DNA of 64,000 nt from an uncultured Chloroflexota bacterium (GTDB taxonomy: Bacteria; Chloroflexota; Anaerolineae; Aggregatilineales; Phototrophicaceae): positions 19,205-83,204 of the forward strand of contig CALJKV010000023.1 of NCBI GenBank assembly GCA_937974245.1, written 5' to 3'. Position numbers and translations under genes: made by a program. This document shows positions 24,517-34,310 of the stretch, piece by piece. Within the stretch, counting starts at the first letter, position 1, and each line of letters starts with the position of its first letter. A model generated the notes under the pieces. The model ran no database searches and was not told where the DNA came from. It was given only the letters and a program-made list of their open reading frames with translations.

Positions 24517-25503
24517 TCAATACGCCGCTAAATCACGAATGGCCGCTGCGATTTTATCCGGGTTGGGCATGAAGAACTCCTGCATACTATGGCTATAGGG
24601 CATCGCCGGGACATCCGGCCCGGCCAGACGTTTGACCGGCGCATCCATGTAGTTAAAGCCTTCGTCGGCGATGATAGCTGCGACTTCCGCGCCATAGCCC
24701 ATTGTGAAGGTGTCTTCGTGAACCACCAGCGCCTTGCCGGTTTTCCGCACCGACTCCAGTATAGCGCCTTTATCCACCGGGAGCAGCGTCCGCAGGTCAA
24801 TCACCTCGGCATCAATGCCGTCTTCGCGGGCGACTTTCTCGGCGGCAATAGTCGTATAGTGGGCCATCATGCCGTAAGCGAATACCGATAAATCACGCCC
24901 GGAACGCGCCACCCGCGCCGGGCCAATGGGTATCGTATACTCACCTTCCGGCACATCACCCTTGATGGCGCGGTAGCCTTTCTTCGGCTCAAAGAACAGC
25001 ACCGGATTCGGGTCACGGACGGCGCTCTTGAGCAGGCCTTTGGCGTCCTGCGGCGTAGAGGGAATCACGACCTTCAAACCGGGCACGTGCGTGAAGAATG
25101 CCTCGACACTCTGGCTGTGGTACAGCGCCCCGCTGATGCCGCCGCCATAGGGCGCACGGATGACCATCGGCACATTCCACTGTTCACCGGAGCGATAGTA
25201 CATCTTGGCGGCTTCGTTGACGATCTGGTTAAAGGCGGGGTGGATGAAATCGGCAAACTGGATTTCGCAGATTGGGCGCAGGTCAGCCAGCGCCGCGCCG
25301 ATGCCAATCGCTACAATCGAGAGTTCCGCCAGCGGTGAGTCGACCACTCGTTCACTCCCGTATTTGGCGTGCAGTCCCATCGTCGCCCGGAACACGCCAC
25401 CCCGCGCCCCCACGTCCTCTCCCACGATGAAAACACGAGGGTCGCGCGCCAGTTCTTCGTCCATTGCCTGCGTAACGGCTTCAATCAAGGTCATCACTGG
25501 CAT
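24517..25503 (-). CDS. 2-oxoacid dehydrogenase E1 beta subunit (branched-chain type)
   Basis: A 328-residue transketolase-like subunit with the pyrimidine-binding domain at the N-terminus (MTLIEAVTQAMDEELARDPRVFIVGEDVG) and the C-terminal transketolase_C domain (KALVVHEDTFTMGYGAEVAAIIADEGF). Conserved family phrases are FADFIHPAFNQIVNEAAKMYYRSGEQW and APYGGGISGALYHSQSVEAFF. Together with E1alpha it binds thiamine diphosphate and decarboxylates a 2-oxoacid. It starts two bases after the E1alpha stop, so translation is coupled. Confidence 0.95.
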   Translation of the reverse strand: MPVMTLIEAVTQAMDEELARDPRVFIVGEDVGARGGVFRATMGLHAKYGSERVVDSPLAELSIVAIGIGAALADLRPICEIQFADFIHPAFNQIVNEAAKMYYRSGEQWNVPMVIRAPYGGGISGALYHSQSVEAFFTHVPGLKVVIPSTPQDAKGLLKSAVRDPNPVLFFEPKKGYRAIKGDVPEGEYTIPIGPARVARSGRDLSVFAYGMMAHYTTIAAEKVAREDGIDAEVIDLRTLLPVDKGAILESVRKTGKALVVHEDTFTMGYGAEVAAIIADEGFNYMDAPVKRLAGPDVPAMPYSHSMQEFFMPNPDKIAAAIRDLAAY

Positions 25504-25505
25504 GA

Positions 25506-26549
25506 TTAGTTTGCCTCCAGGGGGGCGTAAACCGGACTCAGGGTTTCTTCCGGGTCGGGGTCGGGGGCACTTTCGGCGGCGCCCTGGGCAGCGTTGATTT
25601 CCTTTTTCGCCTGTGCTTCGTATTCATCCAGCAGGGATTGCGTGAGGATTCCCTTCCCCATCAAATAGGCATTAAAGCGCATAATCGGGTCTTTTTGCTT
25701 CCATTCTTCGACTTCCTCACGACTGCGATAGCTGCGGTCATCATCGTCGGAAGAATGCGGCACAGGCCGGTAGGTCTTGGCCTCGATCAGGGTCGGCCCC
25801 TCGCCCGTGTAGGCACGCTGGACGGCGGCGTGCATCGCGTCGTACATCGCCAGAATGTCGTTACCATCCGCAAATATGCCGAAGACACCATACGCCCCGG
25901 CACGGTCAGCCACATTCGAGACAGCCATCTGTTCTTCTACCCGGACACTGATGGCGTAGAGATTATTCTCCACCAGGCAGATAAACGGGAGCTTATGCAC
26001 ACCCGCCCAGTTCATGCCTTCATGCCACTCCCCCTGGCTGGTCGAGCCTTCGCCCAGGCTGGTGAGAACGAGGCGCGGTTGGGTCGCGTCATCCGGGTCT
26101 GCTAACCCCAACTGCTGCTGGTACTTGATGGCAAACGCCACGCCCGCCGCTTGCGGCACCTGAGTCGCCACCGGGGATGAATGACTGAGAATGTGGGCGG
26201 GTTTGTGGCTAAAATGGCTGGGCATCTGTTTGGCATTACTGCTATATTCGTTCTTCTTACCAAAAAGACTCATCATAAAATCAGTCGGGGTCACACCCAG
26301 CGCCAGCACCAGCGCCAGATCGCGATAATAGGGGTGGACATAATCCACGCCACGATTGAGCGCAAAGGCTGCTGCAACCTGCGCCGCCTCATGGCCCATC
26401 CCACTGATATGAAAGGCTATTTTCCCCTGGCGATGCAACATCCAGGCGCGTTCATCCAGTCGCCGGCTGAGCAGCATCGTCCAGAACATGGCGAGCAGTG
26501 TTTGTTCGTCCAGTGCCGCCGAAGGGCGCTCCACAGTTTTTGTGGGCAT
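25506..26549 (-). CDS. 2-oxoacid dehydrogenase E1 alpha subunit (branched-chain type)
   Basis: The 347-residue thiamine-diphosphate subunit and first gene of the operon. The ThDP-binding motif reads GEGSTSQGEWHEGMNWAG...VENNLYAIS; GEG in place of GDG and the AISV ending are typical of the branched-chain 2-oxoacid (2-oxoisovalerate) branch. The phosphorylation-loop region is HSSDDDDRSYRSREEVEEWK. Substrate is inferred from these features; pyruvate remains possible. It would produce branched acyl-CoA for catabolism or branched fatty acids. The 5' region (26550-26853) is divergent to the esterase-CapA gene. Confidence 0.92.
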   Translation of the reverse strand: MPTKTVERPSAALDEQTLLAMFWTMLLSRRLDERAWMLHRQGKIAFHISGMGHEAAQVAAAFALNRGVDYVHPYYRDLALVLALGVTPTDFMMSLFGKKNEYSSNAKQMPSHFSHKPAHILSHSSPVATQVPQAAGVAFAIKYQQQLGLADPDDATQPRLVLTSLGEGSTSQGEWHEGMNWAGVHKLPFICLVENNLYAISVRVEEQMAVSNVADRAGAYGVFGIFADGNDILAMYDAMHAAVQRAYTGEGPTLIEAKTYRPVPHSSDDDDRSYRSREEVEEWKQKDPIMRFNAYLMGKGILTQSLLDEYEAQAKKEINAAQGAAESAPDPDPEETLSPVYAPLEAN

Positions 26550-26853
26550 CGTTTTTCCTCACAGATAACGGACAGAAAATTGAGACGCAGCTAAAACCAT
26601 CTCACCAGATTGTTCCGTGTGAGTAGTTTTCCTGAGTGCTGCCTCAATGGGAACTCTCAGCAGGGTGGGGTGGTGGCAGGCGACGAGAGTACCCAAACCT
26701 CAATTATACGGACTATCCTACAAAACGCCTAAAGAGTCGTGTGTAATTTTGTGCAAGTTGTCCCAGCGGCTCACGGTCAATCATGCCCTTCCTTATTCGC
26801 GGAGGGACTGGCACAATGCTCATCTGTCCGCCAGTTCATAATCCAGACTGACT
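26550..26853. other. Divergent intergenic region, 304 bases
   Basis: Lies between the E1alpha gene (minus) and the esterase-CapA gene (plus). It must hold both promoters, but I see no consensus -10/-35 pair, riboswitch or strong palindrome. Confidence 0.5.
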
Positions 26854-29010
26854 ATGTTCAAACCTCTGCGCCTGATTACCCTATACACCCTCCTGATTCT
26901 GCTCGGACTGCCGCTGCCCGCCGTATCCTACCAGGGCTGTGCCGAGACCAGCGGCACTATCGAACGCCGCCCGTATCGCAGCGCGTTGATCGAAACCAAT
27001 ATGGTGGTTACGGTCTACACGCCGCCGTGCTACGACCAAACCGAGCGTGACTACCCAGTGCTGTACCTACTGCATGGTTCGGCCAGTGATGACAACCACT
27101 GGTTGCAGATCGGGCTGGCCGAGGCGCTCAACGAGGGGATCACCCAGGGAACATTGCCGCCGCTAATCGCGGTGTTGCCGTTCGGCAACTGGGTCGCCAA
27201 TGAAAACCAGTTTGGCGATGATTCCTGGGAAAGTGTGTTCATCCAGGAGTTGATGCCGCAGGTCGAAAGCGCCTACCGGGTCGCACAGACCAGAACGGAA
27301 CGGGCTATCGGCGGGATTTCACGGGGTGGGTTCTGGGCATTTGAGATCGCCTTCCGCCACCCCGAGTTGTTCAGTGCGGTGGGCGGTCACAGCCCCTTTT
27401 TCGACCTGAATAACGCCCCCCCAGAGTACAACCCACTGGATTTAGCCCTGACGGCGCCCGGTCTGGATACGCTGCGCATCTGGATGGATCGCGGCCCGGA
27501 TGATTTCTCCCGGCAAGCTATGAACGTGATGCAAGAGCGGCTCAACCAGGGTGGATTATCGTATATTTACCAGCTTTATCCGCAGGGAGACCACAGCGAC
27601 CCCTACTGGGCACAGCATGTGATGGACTATCTGCTGTTCTATACGACAGCCTGGCGGAACGAGGTTGCTCCGGCAACGCTCGCCGCCTTTGCCACCAATA
27701 CACCTCAACCCACACCACAGCCGGAAACAGGCCTGGCGCTGTTCGTGCCGGCGGTCAGCTTCCCCAGCCTGCAAACGACCATTACGGGTATGGCACTGGA
27801 GGCGATTCGCGCCGGAGAACCGGACACAAACCTGGTTCTGAACGAGACGACAGCGGCGACACTGCGCGGGTTGGGCGTAACTTTGCATCCGGGCCTCCGC
27901 GTCGTGGCCGATGATGCCCTGTACAACCTGATGTGGGGTAACCGGCGCTTGTACACCCTGCTCCCGTTCGACAAACTGACACCGCGCTACCGTGTCCTGC
28001 TGGTAGATGGTGTTCATCCTCTTGACGACGACCTGGCGGCGTATCCTTTCGTCCTCTCCAGCGAGCAGCCCAACTATTACCCGGAACATCTGACACGCCT
28101 GATGCTTTCCGGGGTGACGGCGCTGACCCGTGACACCCAGGTGGCGCTCGACCAGCACAGCATCGAGTGGGCAGGTGAGGCAATCCGTCCCTACACGACA
28201 CGCGCCGATTTCTTCCATATCAGTAATGAGGTTTCGTTCACGGCGAACTGCCCGGACGAGGGAAGTGAACCGCTGTTAGGGGCGTTCTGCGCCAAAGATG
28301 CGCATTACGGCCTGCTGGACTACATCGGGACAGACATCATCGAATTGACCGGAAACCATAATAATGACTACGGATTCACCGCATACCGGGACACGCTGCG
28401 CCGTTACCGTGAGGACGGTTTTCGCATCGTGGGCGGTGGGGAGACAGTGGATGAAGCGCGGCAGCCGCTCATCCTCAACCACAACGGCAGCACTATCGCG
28501 ATGATCGCTTGCAACTGGATCGGGCCGTATTACGCGCTGGTGACCGAGACGAATCCCGGTGCTGCTTACTGTGATTGGAACTGGTTGAGCGCCACAATCC
28601 CCGATTTAGCCGCTCGATATGATGTAGTCGTCGTGACGGCACAGTATGAAGAGGTGGAGGATTACCTCCCCCCGTCGCGCCAGGAAGTTGATTTCCGCGC
28701 CCTGGCTGACCTGGGGGCGGACGTGGTAATCGGTACGCAGGCGCATAAACCGATGACGTTCAGATTTTATAATCCTGGGCGGGATACGGAAGCATTCATC
28801 CATTACGGCATGGGCAACCTATTCTTTGACCAGCCCTTTTGGGGCAATATGCGCTTCTTCATGGATGAACTGTTCATCTATGAAGGGCGCTTGCTGACGG
28901 TGAACCTGTTCACCGGGATTATTGACGAGAACGCCCGCCCGCGCCCGATGACGCCTGACGAACAGCAGAACTTCCTGGCATTCATGTTCAATACGCAAGG
29001 TGGGTTTTAG
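26854..29010 (+). CDS. Secreted esterase-CapA fusion protein
   Basis: A 718-residue exported protein. Residues 1-25 are a signal peptide. Residues about 30-275 form an alpha/beta-hydrolase of the esterase D/Fes-like family: oxyanion region YLLHGSASDDNHW, nucleophile Ser156 in GISRGG, Asp in WMDRGPDD and His in YPQGDHSDPYW. A Pro/Thr linker follows at about 285-300. The rest resembles CapA/PgsA-like calcineurin-fold proteins: a ligand-binding-like module, then GVTALTRD, ISNEVSF, ELTGNHNNDYG, GADVVIGTQAHKP and YGMGNLFFDQ. The active-site Asp and His residues of the phosphoesterase fold appear kept. It likely acts on cell-surface polymers; the substrate is unknown. It converges on glycosyltransferase genes. 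Confidence 0.8.
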   Translation: MFKPLRLITLYTLLILLGLPLPAVSYQGCAETSGTIERRPYRSALIETNMVVTVYTPPCYDQTERDYPVLYLLHGSASDDNHWLQIGLAEALNEGITQGTLPPLIAVLPFGNWVANENQFGDDSWESVFIQELMPQVESAYRVAQTRTERAIGGISRGGFWAFEIAFRHPELFSAVGGHSPFFDLNNAPPEYNPLDLALTAPGLDTLRIWMDRGPDDFSRQAMNVMQERLNQGGLSYIYQLYPQGDHSDPYWAQHVMDYLLFYTTAWRNEVAPATLAAFATNTPQPTPQPETGLALFVPAVSFPSLQTTITGMALEAIRAGEPDTNLVLNETTAATLRGLGVTLHPGLRVVADDALYNLMWGNRRLYTLLPFDKLTPRYRVLLVDGVHPLDDDLAAYPFVLSSEQPNYYPEHLTRLMLSGVTALTRDTQVALDQHSIEWAGEAIRPYTTRADFFHISNEVSFTANCPDEGSEPLLGAFCAKDAHYGLLDYIGTDIIELTGNHNNDYGFTAYRDTLRRYREDGFRIVGGGETVDEARQPLILNHNGSTIAMIACNWIGPYYALVTETNPGAAYCDWNWLSATIPDLAARYDVVVVTAQYEEVEDYLPPSRQEVDFRALADLGADVVIGTQAHKPMTFRFYNPGRDTEAFIHYGMGNLFFDQPFWGNMRFFMDELFIYEGRLLTVNLFTGIIDENARPRPMTPDEQQNFLAFMFNTQGGF

Positions 29011-29014
29011 GAAT

Positions 29015-30481
29015 TTACCGCACAATCGCGTGTTTTTGCGCGTCGCTCATCAGTGGCTGGCGCAGCATGTCGTCCTTATATTCGACACTGTTCCAGGCGA
29101 CCAATCCCGCCAGGATGACGGCCAGCAGCAGGGCAGCCATGCCCGCCCGCCGCCGGACTGTAAGGGGCAGCCGTTCACCAATTGCGGCAACCAGCCCGCC
29201 GCCCATGACCGCCAGGAGCGGATAGAACAGCAGAATGAAACGCGGGTCATAGCTCACCAGTAGCCACCACACGGCAAAAAACGGCAGCGTCCATGTGAGA
29301 AGCATAACCTGTCCGGGGCGTTTGAGTGGGGCGCGAATGACCTGGAATACGGCAACCAGGACACCAGCCAACACAATCCACCCGGCCAGGCCGTAGTTTT
29401 GCGGACGTGTGACAAAAATCAGCAGGCTATCCGCCGTGCGCTGCGCCTGGTCGGTCCAGGCAGTCGGCGGGACGAGCAGCCCAACTTCCAGCCAGTTGCG
29501 GAGATACCAGGGAGCGGCCACGGTAGCAACCACGCCAGCGCTTACCAGTGCCAACCGCAGACTCAGCCGCCGCTGCATCCAACCCCAGCCGAACCACAGT
29601 ACGACAAAAGCCAAGCCCATTAACGCGGCATTTTTTGTCCAGGCTGCCAGCCCCAGCATCAGCCCCAGCAGCGCCGCGTCGAGGATATGACGAGTCTGCC
29701 ACAGGCGATAGGCGAACAGCGCCGCCAATGTATAGAAGAAGGCCATCGGCAAATCCACATAGCCCGATGAAGCCCAACGGCCAAACGTCTCGGTGATGAC
29801 CAGCAGCAGCGCCGCCGCCCATCCCGCCGGAGTGCCGTACACCGCTCGCCCCAGCAGGTAGACCGCCGGGATGCAGCCGAGGCTGAGGAGTGCCGGAATC
29901 AGCCGCGCCAGGTATTCATTCGCCCAGCCGGACGCGAGATAGCTATAGGTGTAGGTCAGGGAGACTTGAATAGGGTACGCCTGGTAAAATGCTTCATCAC
30001 GTCCGGCGAAGGGGACAAGCTCGCCGGTCTGCGCCATTTCACTACCATAGCGGTGGTAAATCGCCAGGGCATCCTCTTTGGAGAACGGCCAGTATACCGC
30101 GTTGAGCAGCACGGCCCCGGCCACGAGCAGCACCGGGAGCAAAGCGAGATATGTGAATTTCGTGGATACAGCAGGCCGTGTCTCTATATATGCAGAGTCA
30201 GGGCGGACGCTGCTGCCGCGCTTCCGCCACCAACCTATCGCACCAGACAGCATCAACAAGAAGTACGGCACGGTCACGCCAAGCCATGTCAGCGGTATGG
30301 TGAGCAGCCCTTCCCAGAGCATGATGAGCGTCAGGCTACCAACCGCCAGGGCCAATGACAACAATATCGCTAACCAGCGCCCTTCTTCCCGGCGCGGTGA
30401 AACTGTGAGCAACCAGGCCGCCAGCGGGTACGCAGCAGCAAGTACCAGCCCAACTACAATCCAGGCTACTAGCGTTTGCAT
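29015..30481 (-). CDS. GT39/ArnT-like membrane glycosyltransferase
   Basis: A 488-residue protein with about ten or eleven hydrophobic helices. It resembles ArnT/PMT-type glycosyltransferases that use a polyprenyl-phosphate sugar donor at the outer face of the membrane. An acidic pair follows the early helices (PFSKEDALAIYHRYG), the expected catalytic region. The C-terminus is short, ending VEYKDDMLRQPLMSDAQKHAIVR with no soluble domain, and the stop is 4 bases from the end of the convergent CapA fusion gene, so a deletion of the original tail is possible. It lies 21 bases after the 2-hydroxyacid dehydrogenase gene in the same operon. Confidence 0.78.
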   Translation of the reverse strand: MQTLVAWIVVGLVLAAAYPLAAWLLTVSPRREEGRWLAILLSLALAVGSLTLIMLWEGLLTIPLTWLGVTVPYFLLMLSGAIGWWRKRGSSVRPDSAYIETRPAVSTKFTYLALLPVLLVAGAVLLNAVYWPFSKEDALAIYHRYGSEMAQTGELVPFAGRDEAFYQAYPIQVSLTYTYSYLASGWANEYLARLIPALLSLGCIPAVYLLGRAVYGTPAGWAAALLLVITETFGRWASSGYVDLPMAFFYTLAALFAYRLWQTRHILDAALLGLMLGLAAWTKNAALMGLAFVVLWFGWGWMQRRLSLRLALVSAGVVATVAAPWYLRNWLEVGLLVPPTAWTDQAQRTADSLLIFVTRPQNYGLAGWIVLAGVLVAVFQVIRAPLKRPGQVMLLTWTLPFFAVWWLLVSYDPRFILLFYPLLAVMGGGLVAAIGERLPLTVRRRAGMAALLLAVILAGLVAWNSVEYKDDMLRQPLMSDAQKHAIVR

Positions 30482-30502
30482 GAAAGGGGTTTCCTTACAG
30501 AT

Positions 30503-31474
30503 TTACCCGGTAGGTACGCGGTTAGGCAGCGGTTGACCGGTCACACCTGCAATCAGGTTCTCGGCGGCCATTCGTGCCATCTGGTCGCGCGTCCACTGGC
30601 TGGCACTGCCTATATGCGGCACAACCAACGCATTCGGCAGGCTGAGCAGCGGGTCATCCGGTGAAATCGGCTCTGGGTCGGTCACATCCAGCGCCGCCCC
30701 ACCGATGATGCCTGACCGCAGCGCCTCGACCAGCGCGGCATGGTCAATTATGCCGCCGCGTGCCGTATTAACGAGGATTGCGTTGGCCTTCATCTGTGAT
30801 AATGTAACCCGGTTGATGAGGTGGCGCGTCCGGGCGTTGAGCGGCAAGTGGAGTGAGACAAAGTCCGACTCACGCAGGAGTGTCTCCAGGTCAACAGCTA
30901 CCGCGTTAACTTCGGCGGCAGATTCGAAGGTGAGGGAAGGGCTGTAGGCAAGAATCCGCATATTGAAACCGGCAGCCCGGCGGGCAACCGCTCGACCTAT
31001 CCGCCCCAGGCCAATAATCCCCAGCGTCGCGCCTGAAAGGTCACGCCCTAAAAGCGCGTTGGGGTCCCAGGTGCGCCACTGTCCATCCTGAATGTAATTT
31101 GCTCCCTCGACAATGCGCCGCGCAGCAGCCAGCAGCAGCCCGAAGGCTAAATCGGCGGTGGCTTCGGTCAGCACGCCCGGCGTATGGCCGATGGGAATGC
31201 CCCGCACCTGCGCCGCCGGAACGTCAATGTTGTCGTAACCGACGGCCATCTGGCTGATGACCTTAAGCCCTGGTCCGGCAGCATCCATCAACTGTCCGTC
31301 AATGCGGTCCGTGAGCATACACAGGAGGCCGTCCACGCCGCGCACTTTTTCACGCAGAGTCTCGTAGGGCGGCGGCATCTCGCCCGACCAGATTTCAGCA
31401 TTACAGGCCTCACGCACCCGGTCAAGACCGGCGGCGGGCATTATGCGGGTGACAAAAACGCGTGGTTTGCTCAT
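30503..31474 (-). CDS. D-2-hydroxyacid dehydrogenase (glyoxylate reductase/D-glycerate dehydrogenase type)
   Basis: A 323-residue NAD(P)-dependent enzyme. The nucleotide-binding loop is GIIGLGRIGRAVARR. The catalytic Arg lies in NTARGGIID, the Glu in TDPEPISPDDPL and the His in VVPHIGSASQWTR. The N-terminal catalytic domain begins KPRVFVTRIMPAAGLDRV, the form seen in glyoxylate/hydroxypyruvate reductases. It probably interconverts glyoxylate or hydroxypyruvate with glycolate or glycerate. It overlaps the GT2 gene by four bases (ATGA). A glycerate kinase is encoded at 44966-46099, which supports a role with glycerate, but the two are not linked. Confidence 0.88.
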   Translation of the reverse strand: MSKPRVFVTRIMPAAGLDRVREACNAEIWSGEMPPPYETLREKVRGVDGLLCMLTDRIDGQLMDAAGPGLKVISQMAVGYDNIDVPAAQVRGIPIGHTPGVLTEATADLAFGLLLAAARRIVEGANYIQDGQWRTWDPNALLGRDLSGATLGIIGLGRIGRAVARRAAGFNMRILAYSPSLTFESAAEVNAVAVDLETLLRESDFVSLHLPLNARTRHLINRVTLSQMKANAILVNTARGGIIDHAALVEALRSGIIGGAALDVTDPEPISPDDPLLSLPNALVVPHIGSASQWTRDQMARMAAENLIAGVTGQPLPNRVPTG

Positions 31475-32256
31475 GAGGATTGCAGCGCTCGATACAGGGT
31501 TTTCAGATCACGGAAAGTACGCGGTACTCGTGCAAACAGGCTATACCGTGAGGGGCGAGTTTCTTCGACAGTCATCGGCAGTTCAACGGACTTTAGCCCG
31601 GCACGCTCACCGCGCAGAATGACTTCGGTATCAAAAATTTCGCCGTCGGTCACGCACTGCTCAATGATCGGGATGATCTTGCTGCGGCGAAAAGCCTTGA
31701 TTCCATGTGTATCTGACCCCGCAAAGCCGAACAGTACTTGCAGCAGTTTGTTGAAGCCCCAGGTGATAAAGCGGCGCACGAAGGGGCGATTATCCTCTGA
31801 ATCGGGGTGTAGCTTAGAGGCAATCACCATGTCGTACTGATGCAGCAGTTCACGGCTCTTGCGTAAAAACGGAATATCCCAGAAGTCCGCGTTAAAAACG
31901 ACGATGTGTTCACCGCGTGTAGCCAGGATACCATTCTTGACCGCCGCGCCATAGCTGGCCTTCGGGCTGGTGAACACGACGACCTGCGGGTATTGTTCAG
32001 CGAGTTGATGTGCCAGTTCCAGCGTGCCGTCGGTGCTGCCGTTCTCGTACAGAATGAGTTCGTAGGTATCATCCATGTCACTGATCCGGGAGGTAATCCC
32101 CTCGACCACCGACTTGAGAACTAACACTTCATTAAACACCGGAATCACGACGGAGAGCAGAAGTGCAGTGTGTTTGCCATTCGGGGAAGCACCTGTTGCC
32201 CCAGCCTGATTCTCGATGACAGGTTCTTTCAAATCAAGTTGCCCTGTATAATTCAC
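31471..32256 (-). CDS. GT2 glycosyltransferase (dolichyl-phosphate mannose synthase-like)
   Basis: A 261-residue GT-A-fold enzyme. It begins with LLLSVVIPVFNEVLVLKSVVEG; the DxD-like region is FNADFWDIP, a variant of the usual 'DaD'. The latter half has FRRSKIIPIIEQ and TEVILRGERAGL, normal for polyprenyl-phosphate glycosyltransferases. No membrane helices are seen. It would load a sugar on a lipid carrier, which fits a partner GT39 transferase encoded in the same operon. The start is a GTG at 32256 preceded by AAAGG. Confidence 0.82.
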   Translation of the reverse strand: MNYTGQLDLKEPVIENQAGATGASPNGKHTALLLSVVIPVFNEVLVLKSVVEGITSRISDMDDTYELILYENGSTDGTLELAHQLAEQYPQVVVFTSPKASYGAAVKNGILATRGEHIVVFNADFWDIPFLRKSRELLHQYDMVIASKLHPDSEDNRPFVRRFITWGFNKLLQVLFGFAGSDTHGIKAFRRSKIIPIIEQCVTDGEIFDTEVILRGERAGLKSVELPMTVEETRPSRYSLFARVPRTFRDLKTLYRALQSS

Positions 32257-32510
32257 GCATTCGTGCCTTTTACTATCCGGCTTGCGGCTAACCGGTATCT
32301 ATTCTGAAGACCAGCCTAAACAGGGTACGACCGCATCTCCTGCCCATGCTGATGCACCATTTTAACCGAAACAGCGGATTTGGCTACCCCATAGCTTGGT
32401 TCTGCGAGCAGGTATTCTCATCGTCAAAATTGGCTTTAGTTGGGCTGTGGAGCGTATGATACCATTGAAAACGCAGTGAAATCAGGTTCTTTAATTCAGG
32501 TCAAAGTGTT

Positions 32511-34307
32511 ATGTCGTCAGAGTTTGTAGCACACACATCTTATAATACCAACTATTCCAGTCCATTCCGATTCATCGTCTCCCATGTGCGCCGCCATCCG
32601 TGGGTTGGACTGGGGCTGATTATCGGCGCGTTCAGCAATGCGGCGCTGGCAGCGGTTGTTCCTGCTTTCATCGGGCAATCGGTCAACGCCATCAAAGACC
32701 GGCAGGATGTCGGTTTTGTGCTGACGATGGTCATCGCCATTGTGCTATCGCAGGCGGTGCGGGCTGTCCTGCAATTGATGCGGAACTACTCGTCGGAAAT
32801 CTTCGCGCAGCGGTTTGAGCGTGATATTCGTGATGAACTGTATGCCAGCCTGCTGGGCAAAAGCATGTCTTACCACGATTTCCAGCCGGTGGGGGAGATC
32901 ATGGCACGGGTCACAAACGATGTTCGTGAGATGAATTTCATGATGAATCCGGGCATGAACGTATTAATCGGGTCAAGCATGTTCCTGATGATGCCGTTGG
33001 TTTCCGCTCCGCTGATTCATCCGGCGCTGCTGCTAACGCCATTTGTCTTTATCGTGCTGCACGTCGCGGTTCAGATCCGCTTTATCCGCCAACTGCATCC
33101 CATCGCGCAGGAAGTCCGCGCCAGTTTTGGCCGGATGAATGCCCGGCTAGCCGAGGCGCTGGACGGGCTGCAAGTCGTGAAAGGGGCGGCACAGGAAGCG
33201 CGAGAAGCCGACACCTTCAATCAATTAGCTGATACGGTGCGGGATCGATTCATTGAACAGGGCAAGATTGAAGCCCGGTATCTTTCTAACCTGCTGTTTC
33301 CGTTGACGATTGTCTTGTCTTACCTGCACGCTATTGCGCTTTACCAGCAGGGTGAAATCAACAGCGGGGACATCGTAACCTATGTTTCACTCATCTTCCT
33401 GTTCGGCTTCCCGGTGTTTTCGACCTTATTCTCGCTACCCCGCATCGCTCTGGGGTACGCCAGTGCGGGTCGTATTCTGAGCATGATTACCGCCCAGACC
33501 GATCTTGACCAGAACGAGGCCGGGCATGAAGCGCCGATCAAAGGGGAAATCACCTTTGAGCATGTTGATTTTGGCTACACGGACCATGCGACTGTCCTGC
33601 ACGACATCTCCTTCACGATCAAGCCCGGCCAGACTGTCGCGCTCGTCGGGCAAACCGGGTCAGGGAAAAGCACCGTTACCAAATTGATTAACCGGATTTA
33701 TGACATTAACGCCGGGCGTGTCCTGGTAGATAGTGTTGATGTGCGTGACTGGAAACTGGAGTCGCTTCGGTCACAGATCAGCATTATTGAGCAAGACATT
33801 TTCCTGTTCAGCCGCAGTATCAGCCAGAATATTGCCTTTGGCGACCCGGATGCCGCACAAGAGCAGATTGAGGAATCAGCGCGGAATGCCCAGGCACATG
33901 AATTCATCATGACGTTCCCGGAAGCTTATCAGACTGTCATCGGGCAGCGTGGGGTCACCTTAAGCGGGGGACAACGCCAACGACTGGCTATCGCTCGTGC
34001 CTTTCAGAAAAATCCACCCATCCTGATACTGGATGACAGCACAAGCGCAATTGACAGTGCCACGGAAGACCTGATTCAACAGGCGATCTGGAAGGCGGCC
34101 AAAGGGCGAACTACTATTCTGATTACCCACCGTCTCTCTCAAATTCGCTGGGCAGATCATATCATCGTCCTGCGTAAAGGGCGCGTAGTGGCGCAAGGCA
34201 GCCATGAAGACCTGCTCACGTCATCGGAAGCCTACCGCCGGATATTTGCCCGGTACGAACCGGCGGCGGCCTTAGTGAAACCAGCGAACGGCGTGGAAAG
34301 GAACTAA
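32511..34307 (+). CDS. ABC exporter subunit 1 (TMD-NBD, degenerate site)
   Basis: A 598-residue half-transporter with six membrane helices (about 35-310) and an ATPase domain (about 350-580). Walker A is GQTGSGKST, signature LSGGQRQRLAIARAF, Walker B ILILDDSTSAID and H-loop ITHR. The catalytic Glu after Walker B is Asp (LDD), which is typical of one half of heterodimeric exporters with one weak ATP site. It runs directly into the partner gene (3 bases gap). Substrates of such exporters include lipids, peptides and drugs; none can be assigned here. Confidence 0.93.
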   Translation: MSSEFVAHTSYNTNYSSPFRFIVSHVRRHPWVGLGLIIGAFSNAALAAVVPAFIGQSVNAIKDRQDVGFVLTMVIAIVLSQAVRAVLQLMRNYSSEIFAQRFERDIRDELYASLLGKSMSYHDFQPVGEIMARVTNDVREMNFMMNPGMNVLIGSSMFLMMPLVSAPLIHPALLLTPFVFIVLHVAVQIRFIRQLHPIAQEVRASFGRMNARLAEALDGLQVVKGAAQEAREADTFNQLADTVRDRFIEQGKIEARYLSNLLFPLTIVLSYLHAIALYQQGEINSGDIVTYVSLIFLFGFPVFSTLFSLPRIALGYASAGRILSMITAQTDLDQNEAGHEAPIKGEITFEHVDFGYTDHATVLHDISFTIKPGQTVALVGQTGSGKSTVTKLINRIYDINAGRVLVDSVDVRDWKLESLRSQISIIEQDIFLFSRSISQNIAFGDPDAAQEQIEESARNAQAHEFIMTFPEAYQTVIGQRGVTLSGGQRQRLAIARAFQKNPPILILDDSTSAIDSATEDLIQQAIWKAAKGRTTILITHRLSQIRWADHIIVLRKGRVVAQGSHEDLLTSSEAYRRIFARYEPAAALVKPANGVERN

Positions 34308-34310
34308 ATC

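Noticed and set aside
24317..24520. 67-codon frame between E1beta and E2 on the minus strand
   Set aside because: It runs through a palindrome, has no typical protein character and only fills the gap.
26550..26853. Possible TPP riboswitch before the E1alpha gene
   Set aside because: A CTGAGAG and an ATCTGG-like segment are present on the minus strand, but the conserved GGGGTG and the rest of the THI box are missing.
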